From the NCBI GenBank assembly GCA_046723645.1, contig JBKOUY010000037.1:1-23544 (forward strand): 23,544 nt of DNA. Reading direction: 5' to 3'. The stretch is from DASQUK01 sp046723645. GTDB taxonomy: Bacteria > Actinomycetota > Acidimicrobiia > Acidimicrobiales > VFJN01. The notes beneath the pieces were generated by a model. The model was not told the DNA's origin and did no database searches. It saw only the letters and a program-made list of their open reading frames with translations. Made by a program: the position numbers and the translations under genes. How positions within the stretch are numbered: the stretch's first letter is position 1; each line of letters begins with the position of its first letter. This document shows positions 6,222-14,553 of this stretch, piece after piece.

Positions 6222-9200
6222 GTGGCGCACGTCCGTGTTCGACCCATCGCCTTGTTGATCGTCGTTGCGCTCCTGTTCGGCCTGCTGGCCTCGCAGGCCA
6301 CGGCCGCGCCGCTGCGCGGCTCGGCGTCGGGCGCGACCAAGGCGGCGGCCAAGCCACCCACCGACAAGGCGGTCTTCTTCACCTCCGACGGTCTCCGCCA
6401 GGACCTGGTCGAGAAGTATGCGGGTCAGGGCGTCATGCCGACGATGGCGAACTTCCTCGGCAAGGGCGCCTCGGCCACGGGGGGCGGCCTGCTGACCCAG
6501 GCTCCACCCAACACCGGCGCCGGCTGGTACACCCTCGCCACCGGTGCCTGGCCCGGCGTCCACGGCTCCACCAACAACACCTTCCACATAAACGGCCAGC
6601 CGTTCGGCAACTCGACATCGTCCTTCGCCCCCAACGTTCTGCAGGCCGAGTCGATCGCCCAGTCCGCGGAGCGCGACGGCCTCAAGGTGGCCCAGGTCGA
6701 ATGGGCCGGTGGGCGCAACGCCACCATCCAGGGCCCGACGATCGACTTCCGATCGTTCCTGTCGGGACGGGGCGTGGCGACGAACTTCATCGGCACCGCC
6801 GGTGACGTCCTGTTCGACGACGCCGCGTTCATCAGCTCCTTCGGGCTCCAGTTCGACCACCCCGCCGGCTATGCCGGCCAGGCGCCCTTCCCCGGCGCCG
6901 CGCCGGTCCCGGCGACCGGCTGGACCGGTGACCTGCCCGAAACGTTCAGCCCCCCGCAGGAGATGCGGCTGCGGGTCCTCGACTTCGGCGTCGACAAGTA
7001 CGGGCTCAACGCCTGGATCTTCGACAGCACGGATGACTCGACGACGAACTACGACAAGGTGCTGTTCTCGACGACGAAGAGCGCCGCCGATTCGGTCGGC
7101 GTCCTCGCCAAGGGCGAGTGGGCGGACGTCAAGGTCACGATCCAGGGCGGCGCCCTCAACGGCCTCACCGCCGGGTTCCTCGTCAAGGTCGAGGAGCTCA
7201 ACGACGACCTCTCCCGCGTCCGCCTGTTCCACACGTCCGTCAGCCGTGCCACCGCCACGTGGCCGGGCTTCAGCGAGCCGGGCTTCACGGGCGACTTCGC
7301 GGAGTTCCTGGCGCAGAGGTTCCCGACCTCGACCGCGGCCGACTTCGCCATCCTCGAGTCGGGAATCACGAGCGAGGAGACCTACGTCGAACAGGGCCTC
7401 TATTGGTCGACGGCCCACCTGCCGATGCTCGAGTACGTCGCCAAGACGTACCAACCGGATCTCCTGCTCGTCGGCATGCCCACGACCGACGAGTTCCAGC
7501 ACCAGTTCCTCGGGCTCGTCTCACCAACGGTGCCGGGCGGCGCCCCGAACCCCGCGTTCGACGACGTCGACCTCAACGGAGTGCCCGACGGCCGCGTCGC
7601 CGAGCGCGAGGAGTTCATCAGGACCGCCTACGAGGAGGCGGACCAGACGCTGGCCCTCGCACGGTCCCTGATGGGCAAGGATCCGACGACGTTCGTCTCG
7701 TCCGACCACGGCTTCGCGCCGCAGTTCCTCGCGATCGACGCCAGCAAGCCGCTCGTCGACCTCGGCCTGCTGTCGAGGCCGCAGACCTCGAACTGCCGGC
7801 CCGCCGCCGGCGAGACGATCGGCAAGGCGAAGGTGTGCTGGGCCGGGGGTGCGGCGCAGATCTACCTGAACGTCGCGGGACGCGATCCGGCAGGCGGCGG
7901 CTTCACACAGGTTCCCGCCGGTGACGTCGCGGCGACCGTCGCCGCGATCAAGGCCCAGTACCTCGGGTTGGTCGATCCCAACGACTGGACCCACGACGGC
8001 CAGCCCGAGGGCTGGAAGCTGATCGACCGCGTCTTCACGAAGGCCGAGGCGCGCCACATCCCGAACGGCCCGGGCACGACGACGGACATGGCCCATCCCA
8101 CGAGGACCGGTGATGTGGTCGCATTCGCCTATCCGCCGTACCAGTACGACGCCCAGACGCCGGGCACACTCGTCGCCCCCTCGCACTTCTTCGGTCAGCA
8201 CGGGTACGTCCCGGACGTCCAGGACTTCGACGCGAACATCAACATGCGGGCGACGTTCCTGGCAGGCGGGATGGGCATCGCCAAGGGCCAGGTCACGGCC
8301 TCGTCGATCGACCTCGCCCCGACGCTCGCCTACCTGCTCGGCATCCCCGAGCCGCAGTCGAGCCAGGGCCGGGTCCTGTTGGAGATCGTGAAGGGCGGCG
8401 ACGCGGTCATGCCGATCTCGATCGTTGGCCTGAACGACTTCCACGGCCAGCTCGACCCCACGACGTTCACGATGGACGGCCGCCCACAGAGCGTCGGTGG
8501 CGCGTCGTTCCTGGCGACGATGTTCGACGAGGAGCTCGCGAGTCTGCCCGGCCCGGGCCTCATCCTCGCCGGCGGCGACAACGTCGGCGCCTCGCCACCG
8601 AACTCGCTGCTCCTCGAGGACAAGCCGGCGATCGATGTCGAGAACGCCTGGGGCCTCGACGCGACCTCGTACGGCAACCACGAGTTCGACTACGGCGTCG
8701 AGCGGCTGTTGATGCAGCAGGAGCGCGCCGATTTCCCGTTCCTCGCCACGAACATCGTCGAGACCGCAACCGGTGAGGCACCCGATTGGGTGACACCCTC
8801 GGTGGTGTTCACGATCAACGGCGTCGAGGTCGGTGTCATCGGCGCCGGTCTGAAGAACACGCCGGAGCTCGTGTCCGCTGGTGCGACCGAGGGCCTGACG
8901 TTCCTCGATGAGGCCCCGCGGATCGCGGCCGAATCGGAGCACTTGCGAAAGGAGGGCGTCAAGGTCCAGGTCGTCGTCATCCACCAGGGCACGAACGTCG
9001 GCGTCAACCCGCAGGGGAACGCCCCGGGCGTCGAGTGGCAGGGTCCCATCCTCGACATCGCCGACGCGCTCCAGGACACGACGGTCGACGCGATGGTCGT
9101 CGGCCACACCCACCGCATCTCGAACCTGATGCGCGGTGACATCCTCGTCACGGAGGGGATCAACGCCGGCGCGAGCTACTCGGTCTTGCAGCTCATGGTC

Positions 9201-9962
9201 CAGGGCGGTGACGTCCAGTGGGCCGGCGGAGCCACACGCATCGCCAAGAACCTCGGCGTCGCGGCGCGGGCCGACGTCCAGGCGATCGTCGACGACGCCA
9301 ACGCCCAGACCGCGGTGCTGCGCAACCAGGTGATCGGAACGCAGGTCAACGACATCACCCGCGCCCCGACGAGGCTCTTCGAGTCCGAGATGGGCAACAT
9401 GGTGACCGACGCGATGCGGGGGAAGTATCCCGGTGTCGACGCCGCCTACACGAACTCGGGCGGTCTGCGCGCTGACCTCCTGTTCACACCACCCAGCGCA
9501 GGGGAGGACCCCGGCGAGATCACCTGGGGTGAAGTCTTCGCGGTCCTACCGTTCGGCAACCGGACGACGATCCTCACCCTCACCGGCGATCAGCTCAGAG
9601 CGGCGTTCATCAACGGGTTCACGCCGTTCTGCGAGCCCGGCTTCGCCGGCGGCACGGGCCGCTTCCCGCAGGTGTCCGGCCTCAAGGTGCAGTTCCACTG
9701 CGACGGCATCGTGCCGGTGGTCGACAACATGTGGAAGGCCCCCGACGGGGTCGCGGGAACGCTGACCCCGATCGGTCCCGCCGACACTGTCCGGATCGTC
9801 ACCAACGACTTCATGTTCGGCGGCGGCGACGGCTACACGATGTTCGCCGGCGGCACCGACGTCGCCCAGCCTGGTGACGACCTCCTCCAGGTGACGATCG
9901 ACTACATCGCCGCCAACTCGCCGGTCGATCCAATGGTCGAAGGGCGGATCGTCGGTCCGTAG
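6222..9962 (+). CDS. Secreted fusion: type I phosphodiesterase/nucleotide pyrophosphatase plus 5'-nucleotidase
   Basis: 1246 residues from GTG 6222, chosen because GAGGAGGAG lies 8-16 bases before it and a signal peptide follows at once (VRVRPIALLIVVALL ... ATAAPL). The frame is open upstream to 5709, but that part is not protein-like. Residues 48-690 are an alkaline-phosphatase-superfamily domain: FTSDG (Asp 56), APPNTGAGWYT with probable nucleophile Thr 98, SSDHGF (Asp 495, His 496) and GQHGY (His 660). Residues 732-1246 are a UshA/NT5E-type 5'-nucleotidase: NDFHGQ (Asp 739), GGDN, GNHEFDYG (818-825), VVIHQG, GHTH (961-964), NSGGLRADL, FGNRTTI and GGGDGYTMF. The two parts could work in sequence outside the cell, first splitting nucleotide diesters or pyrophosphates, then dephosphorylating the nucleotide for phosphate or nucleoside uptake. 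No C-terminal anchor is visible. Confidence 0.9.
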   Translation: MAHVRVRPIALLIVVALLFGLLASQATAAPLRGSASGATKAAAKPPTDKAVFFTSDGLRQDLVEKYAGQGVMPTMANFLGKGASATGGGLLTQAPPNTGAGWYTLATGAWPGVHGSTNNTFHINGQPFGNSTSSFAPNVLQAESIAQSAERDGLKVAQVEWAGGRNATIQGPTIDFRSFLSGRGVATNFIGTAGDVLFDDAAFISSFGLQFDHPAGYAGQAPFPGAAPVPATGWTGDLPETFSPPQEMRLRVLDFGVDKYGLNAWIFDSTDDSTTNYDKVLFSTTKSAADSVGVLAKGEWADVKVTIQGGALNGLTAGFLVKVEELNDDLSRVRLFHTSVSRATATWPGFSEPGFTGDFAEFLAQRFPTSTAADFAILESGITSEETYVEQGLYWSTAHLPMLEYVAKTYQPDLLLVGMPTTDEFQHQFLGLVSPTVPGGAPNPAFDDVDLNGVPDGRVAEREEFIRTAYEEADQTLALARSLMGKDPTTFVSSDHGFAPQFLAIDASKPLVDLGLLSRPQTSNCRPAAGETIGKAKVCWAGGAAQIYLNVAGRDPAGGGFTQVPAGDVAATVAAIKAQYLGLVDPNDWTHDGQPEGWKLIDRVFTKAEARHIPNGPGTTTDMAHPTRTGDVVAFAYPPYQYDAQTPGTLVAPSHFFGQHGYVPDVQDFDANINMRATFLAGGMGIAKGQVTASSIDLAPTLAYLLGIPEPQSSQGRVLLEIVKGGDAVMPISIVGLNDFHGQLDPTTFTMDGRPQSVGGASFLATMFDEELASLPGPGLILAGGDNVGASPPNSLLLEDKPAIDVENAWGLDATSYGNHEFDYGVERLLMQQERADFPFLATNIVETATGEAPDWVTPSVVFTINGVEVGVIGAGLKNTPELVSAGATEGLTFLDEAPRIAAESEHLRKEGVKVQVVVIHQGTNVGVNPQGNAPGVEWQGPILDIADALQDTTVDAMVVGHTHRISNLMRGDILVTEGINAGASYSVLQLMVQGGDVQWAGGATRIAKNLGVAARADVQAIVDDANAQTAVLRNQVIGTQVNDITRAPTRLFESEMGNMVTDAMRGKYPGVDAAYTNSGGLRADLLFTPPSAGEDPGEITWGEVFAVLPFGNRTTILTLTGDQLRAAFINGFTPFCEPGFAGGTGRFPQVSGLKVQFHCDGIVPVVDNMWKAPDGVAGTLTPIGPADTVRIVTNDFMFGGGDGYTMFAGGTDVAQPGDDLLQVTIDYIAANSPVDPMVEGRIVGP

Positions 9963-9977
9963 CCGAGCCCATCGGCT
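9961..9977. terminator. Hairpin between convergent genes
   Basis: AGCCGA-GCCCA-TCGGCT makes a perfect 6-bp stem with a 5-base loop, beginning within the stop codon of the phosphoesterase gene and lying 8 bp before the end of the convergent GH20 gene. There is no T-run, so this is a weak candidate for a shared terminator. Confidence 0.35.
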
Positions 9978-9984
9978 GGATGAA

Positions 9985-11562
9985 TCAGGGCCAGTCCACA
10001 GTCGCGCTGTGGAAGTACACGAGGCCGTCCTGCGCCCAGATGCGGCCGTGCCGAGCGAGGCGATCACGGTGGTCGGTCCAGGTCGTGGCCTGGTGGCTCC
10101 ACGCCTTGTCGGCGATGCCGGGCAGGCGAGGCAGCAACAGGAACGACAGGTCGTCGAAGTCGGAGATGGTCTCGGCCCAGATCGCAGCCTCCACTCCCGC
10201 GACGTGGGCGGCGCGACCGGCGCCGAGCGCATCGGCCGGCTCCCAGTCGAACGACTCGTCGACGGTCCTGGGCGCGTAGAACCGCAGACCCAGGCGGCCC
10301 TGCCTCGCAGCCTCGGCAGGACCGGCCGACGGCTCTGCATAGGGCACGTCGAGGTAGCAGTGGCTCAGCGGCGACACGATGACGGACGCCGACGCCGCCA
10401 GCGCGATCTCCAGGTCGCGGCCCGACAGGTCCAGGTCCGCGTCCATCCGTGCCTTCACCTCGGGCGGCAACGACGGCGGCAGGGTGATGCCGGTGAGCCA
10501 GTACTGGATGACGTCGGTCGCGCCGAGCCCGGCACGCGCCGACTCCTGCCAGCCGAGGGGACGCCTGCCGATCGAACGGACGATGTCTCTGGCCCTCCGG
10601 ATGTACGAGGCGTAGAGGTCGTGGGGCATCCCCCAGGGCTCGTCGCCGCCGATGTGGATGTAGGGGGCCGGGAAGATGGTCGCGACGCCGGCCAGCACGT
10701 CCTCCACCAGCGCGAACGTCGGGGGTAGCTCCGGGTCGAGCCACACGGCCCGCTGGGTGTGGCCGGGTGGGAGCTCGAACTCCACCTCGTTGCGACCGGT
10801 CTTCAGCTCCGGATGCATCCGCACGAGCGCCGACGCGTGCCCGGGCGTGTCGATCTCGGGGATGACGGTGACGAAGCGGTCCGCGGCGTAGGCGGCGAGC
10901 GCGCGCAGGTCGTCGGCGCCGTAGAAGGCGGCGTCGCGGAGCCGGCCCGCTGCGGCCCGCCCCACCGGTAGGCGCCAACTTTGGTCGTCGGTCAGGTGCA
11001 GGTGCAGCACGTTGAGCTTGTAGAGCGCGAGCAGATCGACCACCCGCCGAAGCTCGTCGAGCGCGAAGGACGCGCGGGCGACGTCGAGCGAGAGACCGCG
11101 CCACGCGTACCTGGGCGCGTCGAGGATGTCGGCGCCCGGCACCCGAACCTCTCCGACGTCGGTCGGTGGTGCCGTGGCCAGCAGTTGGACGAGCGTCGTG
11201 AGGCCGCGGGCGACACCGACCGGTTCCGCAGCGCGCAGGACGACGCCCTCGGCATCGATCGCCAGCGAGTGTCGTTCGTCGGCGGGGCCGTCGGCGGTCG
11301 GCGAGAGGCCCTGCGGCGTAGGGAGCGTGCCGATCTCGCCGGCGGTCAGCCGCTCGACGCTGACGAACGGTTCGTTCGGCCCGGGATTGCCGGCCAGCGG
11401 CGCCGGGCGCAGGCCCGTGCGCCGCGCGACCTCCGAACAGAATCGCTCGACGATCGGTGCGACGTCTGCTTCCCGGTAAGCGACGGTCGTGCCCGACCGG
11501 AACGCGAACTCGCCCCCGGCGCGGTCGGACCGGACCGGAGCCGGTATCACCGCGTCGTTCAT
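9985..11562 (-). CDS. GH20 beta-N-acetylhexosaminidase, apparently cytoplasmic
   Basis: 525 residues from ATG 11562 with GGGAGG upstream. Residues about 10-150 form the N-terminal GH20b-like domain. The catalytic TIM barrel begins near YAWRGLSLDVARASF. Visible landmarks are LNVLHLHLTDDQSW, VIPEIDTPGHASA, and YIHIGGDEPWG with the catalytic Asp 307-Glu 308 pair; the C-terminal aromatic region includes GVEAAIWAE and LPRLPGIADKAW. All motifs of an active GH20 enzyme are present, removing terminal GlcNAc or GalNAc by substrate-assisted catalysis. There is no signal peptide, so it probably acts on imported chitobiose-like or peptidoglycan-derived sugars. No transporter is adjacent. Upstream lies only an SMP-30 remnant. 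Confidence 0.92.
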   Translation of the reverse strand: MNDAVIPAPVRSDRAGGEFAFRSGTTVAYREADVAPIVERFCSEVARRTGLRPAPLAGNPGPNEPFVSVERLTAGEIGTLPTPQGLSPTADGPADERHSLAIDAEGVVLRAAEPVGVARGLTTLVQLLATAPPTDVGEVRVPGADILDAPRYAWRGLSLDVARASFALDELRRVVDLLALYKLNVLHLHLTDDQSWRLPVGRAAAGRLRDAAFYGADDLRALAAYAADRFVTVIPEIDTPGHASALVRMHPELKTGRNEVEFELPPGHTQRAVWLDPELPPTFALVEDVLAGVATIFPAPYIHIGGDEPWGMPHDLYASYIRRARDIVRSIGRRPLGWQESARAGLGATDVIQYWLTGITLPPSLPPEVKARMDADLDLSGRDLEIALAASASVIVSPLSHCYLDVPYAEPSAGPAEAARQGRLGLRFYAPRTVDESFDWEPADALGAGRAAHVAGVEAAIWAETISDFDDLSFLLLPRLPGIADKAWSHQATTWTDHRDRLARHGRIWAQDGLVYFHSATVDWP

Positions 11563-11593
11563 CGGATCGCCTCCCGATCGATGGGGGCGCTGG

Positions 11594-11873
11594 GACGGCG
11601 TTCATGTTGCCGTGTGGAACGCGGCCGGAGGCTGATCCGTTCCGGCGGAAACGGGCGCGAGGTACCGTCCGCCGTGGCGTGCCCCACGCCCAACCCCGAC
11701 TCCGGTGCTCACCGAAACCCGTTTGCGCGCATGCTCGGCGGCCCGGACGGCCGGACGCTGTTCATGCTCGCCGCCGAGTGGCGCGGCGCCGACGACGTGG
11801 ACGGGGCGCTCGCCGCCCGCACCGGTCAGGTGCTGGCGGTGCCGGCGCTGCGCCGCATGCCGGGTGGCCGTGA
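11594..11873 (+). pseudogene. SMP-30/gluconolactonase C-terminal remnant, frameshifted
   Basis: Three pieces in different frames line up with the C-terminal part of SMP-30/gluconolactonase/LRE-like proteins. First, DGVHVAVW from about 11594. Then a frame with GRRLIRSGGNGREVP leading to FARMLGGPDGRTLFML (the ATG codon inside it is at 11731) and ARTGQVLAVPA. Finally, after a shift near 11848-11850, APHAGWP and a TGA at 11871-11873, a typical ending of the family. Only about 95 residues of some 290 remain and no start is present. It fills most of the otherwise gene-free stretch 11563-12016; I see nothing in 11874-12016. Confidence 0.6.
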
Positions 11874-12016
11874 GGAAAGGCGCTCGGGCGCCGGTGACCG
11901 CTGTTGCGGTGTCCCGAACAACAGCGCCGAACGGGGCGTCCACGTGTTGAGGCTCGTTCCCGGCGAGTGGCCGCTGTTCGCGGCAACGCGCTGACGCTCG
12001 CCGCTCGGCGGGCCAT

Positions 12017-13087
12017 TCAGACGGTGACCGTGCCGGCCAGCTCCCGGAGCACCCCGAAGAAGCGCGCGGCCGTGTCGCTCCACGTCGGCAGGCGCTGGCC
12101 CCTTTCCCGGGCCCCCTCCGCCAGGCGTTGCCGGTGCTCGGGGTCGTCGGCCAGGCGCCGAAGGGCGGCCGACAGGCCCGCAATGTCCCCCGGCTCGAGC
12201 ACCCGCCCCTCACGACCGTCCCGCGCCAGGTGCGCCAGATTGCCGGCCCGCCACCCCGCGACGGGGAGGCCGGCCGCCATGGCCTCGCCGTACACCGTGC
12301 CGTAGGGCTCCCGGTAGCTGGGCAGCACGAACACGTCGGCCGACCGGTAGAGCGTGGCGACCTCGCCCCGGGTCACCGGCCCGTGGACGACCACCCGGCC
12401 GGCCAGGTCCGGACGGGCCAGTCGGGCACGCACGCGGGCCGCGTACCTGCGGTCCACGTCCGTGCGGCCGACCAGGTGGAGCGTCGCCAGTCCTGGGGAC
12501 AGCCGCCCGAACGCCTCGAGCAGGTCGAGCGTCCCCTTGCGCGCCACCCAGTTCCCGACGCTCAGCAGGGCCGCCTGCCGACCCTGCCGGAGGTCGACCG
12601 GCGGTCCGCTCGGTGCTGGGGCCACGTCCCGGCCGGGTGCGACGACCACGCTGGGGACCCCGGGCACCTTCGCCGAGAGCGTCTCGCTGGCCAGCATGAG
12701 GAGGTCGCACCGCCGGTACAGCGCCCGGTCGAGGGCGGCCTGGGCCACGCGCCGCGGCCACCCATGGTCGATGCCGCCAGGGGGCTGGTGGAGGATCGCA
12801 GCCAGCGGCTGAGACTGCCCCGCCACGACCGACCGGCGCCGGAACCGGCACCAGGGGGCGGCGAACGCGGCCGCGATGCTGTCGATCACCACGACGTCGG
12901 ACCGGTGGGTGCGCCGAAGGACTCGCCCCGTCGCGGCGGCGGGTAGGGGAAATGGGAGTACCGGAACAGCAACGAGGTCGACGTGGGCGTCGTGTAGCGG
13001 CGCGAGTTCGGCCATGCGCCGGTGGTACAGGTACCCGCCGGTCAGTTGCTCCGGCGAACCGAGTGTTACTAGGGAGACGGCGAACAT
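12017..13087 (-). CDS. GT4-type glycosyltransferase A
   Basis: 356 residues from ATG 13087. The N-terminus is a Rossmann strand plus a loop (VSLVTLGSPEQLTGGYLYHRRMAEL), the usual acceptor-side start of GT-B fold enzymes. The C-terminal half carries LLSVGNWVARKGTLDLLEAF, LHLVGRTDVD, VVVHGPVTRGEVATLYRSADVFVLPS and the EX7E motif EPYGTVYGE (Glu 260 and 268), which binds the nucleotide-sugar donor. There is no membrane segment; it is cytoplasmic or peripheral. Its start codon overlaps that of the divergent glycosyltransferase B by two bases, and I see no good ribosome site, so it may be leaderless or poorly expressed. Acceptor and sugar are unknown; the pterin/flavin-type genes next door suggest a small-molecule acceptor, which is inference. 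Confidence 0.85.
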   Translation of the reverse strand: MFAVSLVTLGSPEQLTGGYLYHRRMAELAPLHDAHVDLVAVPVLPFPLPAAATGRVLRRTHRSDVVVIDSIAAAFAAPWCRFRRRSVVAGQSQPLAAILHQPPGGIDHGWPRRVAQAALDRALYRRCDLLMLASETLSAKVPGVPSVVVAPGRDVAPAPSGPPVDLRQGRQAALLSVGNWVARKGTLDLLEAFGRLSPGLATLHLVGRTDVDRRYAARVRARLARPDLAGRVVVHGPVTRGEVATLYRSADVFVLPSYREPYGTVYGEAMAAGLPVAGWRAGNLAHLARDGREGRVLEPGDIAGLSAALRRLADDPEHRQRLAEGARERGQRLPTWSDTAARFFGVLRELAGTVTV

Positions 13088-14177
13088 GCGCGTGGTCCAT
13101 GTCGCACCGACGGCGTTCGGGATCGAGGGCCTGTTCGGCGGCGGCGAACGTTACCCGCTCGAGCTGGCACGGGCTCTCGCGCGTGAGCCGGACGTCGACT
13201 GCGAGCTGGTGACCTTCGGACCCTCGCCGCGCACCTGGCGGGACGCGTCGGGCCTCTGGGTCCGTATCCTGCGCCCCCTCGCCCACTGGCGGCGGCATCC
13301 CGCGCAGCCGTTGGCCTTCGGCGTGGTCCCGGCCGTCGAGTCGGCGGACATCGTCCACACCCATCACGTCCGGAGCATCCCCAGCCGTGTCGCAACCCTG
13401 TCCAGGCGCCGTGCGGGTGCCATGGTGACGACCGACCACGGCATGGGGGCCCACGGGACGCGCGGCCCGTTTTGCCGCCTGATCGACCGCTTCCTCACCG
13501 TGTCGCAGTACTCGGCGGCGGTGCTCCGTGCCCCGCCCGCCAAGACCCGCGTCGTCTACGGCGGCGCCGATCCCGCGCGGTTCCGGCCCGGGCCCGCCGA
13601 TGCCCGCTCGGGCGTGCTGTTCGTCGGCCGCCTCACGCCCCACAAGGGCGTCGACCGGCTGCTTCGCGCCCTCCCTCGTGACGCCGAGCTGAACATCGCG
13701 GGCACAGTCGGCCACGATCGCAAGCCGCCCGAGCGCGACTACCCGGACCACCTCCGACGGCTGGCGGCCGGAAGGCGCGTCCGGTTCCACGGTGCCGTCT
13801 CCGACGAAGCCCTCCCGGGCCTGCACCGGCGAGCGGCGGTCTTCGTCCTCCCGTCGGTCGATCGCACGTGCTACGGCCGCCCGGTGGCCATCTCGGAGCT
13901 GCTGGGCCTGAGCGTCATCGAGGCGATGGCGAGCGCCACGCCGGTCGTGGCCAGCCGCATCGGCGGCGTGCCCGAGCTGGTGATCGACGGGGAGACCGGA
14001 TTCCTCGTGGACCCAGGCGACGTCGACGCGCTGCACGACCGGATCGCCTCGCTGCTGTCGGACCGCCGGCTGGCGCGGCGGCTGGGCCACAACGCCCGTG
14101 CCGCAGCGACGGAGCGGTTCACGTGGGAGTCCTGCGCGCGCCGGTGTGCCGCGGCTTACCGGGAGCTGGTCAGCTGA
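13086..14177 (+). CDS. GT4-type glycosyltransferase B
   Basis: 363 residues from ATG 13086, with AGGGAGA about nine bases upstream. The frame is open farther upstream, but that is antisense to glycosyltransferase A and not protein-like. The start MRVVHVAPTAFGIEGLFGGGERYPLELARAL is typical of GT4 enzymes. Later come VVYGGADPARFRPG, VLFVGRLTPHKGVDRLLRAL, VRFHGAVSDEALPGLHRRAAVFVLPS, the EX7E motif ELLGLSVIE (Glu 271 and 279), and GGVPELVIDGETGFLVDPGD. All donor-site motifs are intact. It is convergent with the pterin-synthase-like gene, overlapping its tail by 8 bp. Divergent from glycosyltransferase A with overlapping start codons. Confidence 0.88.
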   Translation: MRVVHVAPTAFGIEGLFGGGERYPLELARALAREPDVDCELVTFGPSPRTWRDASGLWVRILRPLAHWRRHPAQPLAFGVVPAVESADIVHTHHVRSIPSRVATLSRRRAGAMVTTDHGMGAHGTRGPFCRLIDRFLTVSQYSAAVLRAPPAKTRVVYGGADPARFRPGPADARSGVLFVGRLTPHKGVDRLLRALPRDAELNIAGTVGHDRKPPERDYPDHLRRLAAGRRVRFHGAVSDEALPGLHRRAAVFVLPSVDRTCYGRPVAISELLGLSVIEAMASATPVVASRIGGVPELVIDGETGFLVDPGDVDALHDRIASLLSDRRLARRLGHNARAAATERFTWESCARRCAAAYRELVS

Positions 14178-14553
14178 CGGGGGCGCCGTAGGCGCCGAAC
14201 GCGACCGGCGACTCCCACACCCGCACCGTCAGGTCTTCGCCGCCACCGGCGCGGACGGCGTCGGCCAGTGCCCCGTGCGCCCACCGCGCGAAGACCTCGA
14301 CGGTCACCGCCTCGACGCCGGCTGGCCGGATCACGTCTAGGTTGGCATCGCGGACGGTGTCGCCCACACGCCGGAGGGCACCGTCGAGGATGTCGAGGTC
14401 GCACACCATGCCCCGCTCATCCAGGTCGGCGCGACCGACGAGCACCTCGACCTTGTAGTCGTGGGAATGGAGCTGCCCTTCGGGGCCGTCGACCCCGGGC
14501 ATGACGTGGAACGCCCGCACCTCGATCGCCGTCCCCACCTGATACATCGGCAT
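14170..14553 (-). CDS. 6-pyruvoyltetrahydropterin synthase/QueD-fold protein with altered active site
   Basis: 127 residues from ATG 14553, whose A is the last base of the upstream dehydrogenase stop (TGATG), implying translational coupling; a GTG four codons earlier is possible. The fold is recognisable: EVRAFHVMPG, LHSHDYKVEVLV, DERGMVCDLDILDGAL, VEVFARWAHGAL and VRVWESPVAFGAY. The three zinc ligands His 16, 29 and 31 and the pterin-anchoring Glu 114 are present. The usual CxxxHGH reads EGQLHSH, so the catalytic Cys is Glu 25, and the usual L-D-H-x-x-L-N segment reads GDTVRDANL, so the catalytic His is also missing. Standard QueD or PTPS chemistry is therefore doubtful; a Glu-type mechanism as in PTPS-III proteins, or a new substrate, is possible. 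Confidence 0.8.
   Translation of the reverse strand: MPMYQVGTAIEVRAFHVMPGVDGPEGQLHSHDYKVEVLVGRADLDERGMVCDLDILDGALRRVGDTVRDANLDVIRPAGVEAVTVEVFARWAHGALADAVRAGGGEDLTVRVWESPVAFGAYGAPVS

Noticed and set aside
7521..9113. 530-codon minus-strand open frame
   Set aside because: It lies antisense to the phosphoesterase fusion, whose motifs are complete; the frame has Arg/Asp/Val-rich shadow composition.
10981..11994. 337-codon plus-strand open frame taken as one gene
   Set aside because: Its first 580 bp are antisense to the GH20 gene; only the later part shows SMP-30 similarity, and that is broken by frameshifts, so it is listed as a pseudogene.
12210..14090. 626-codon minus-strand open frame
   Set aside because: It is antisense or out of frame to two clear glycosyltransferases; its translation is Arg/Pro/Gly/His-rich with no family motifs, a usual shadow in GC-rich DNA.
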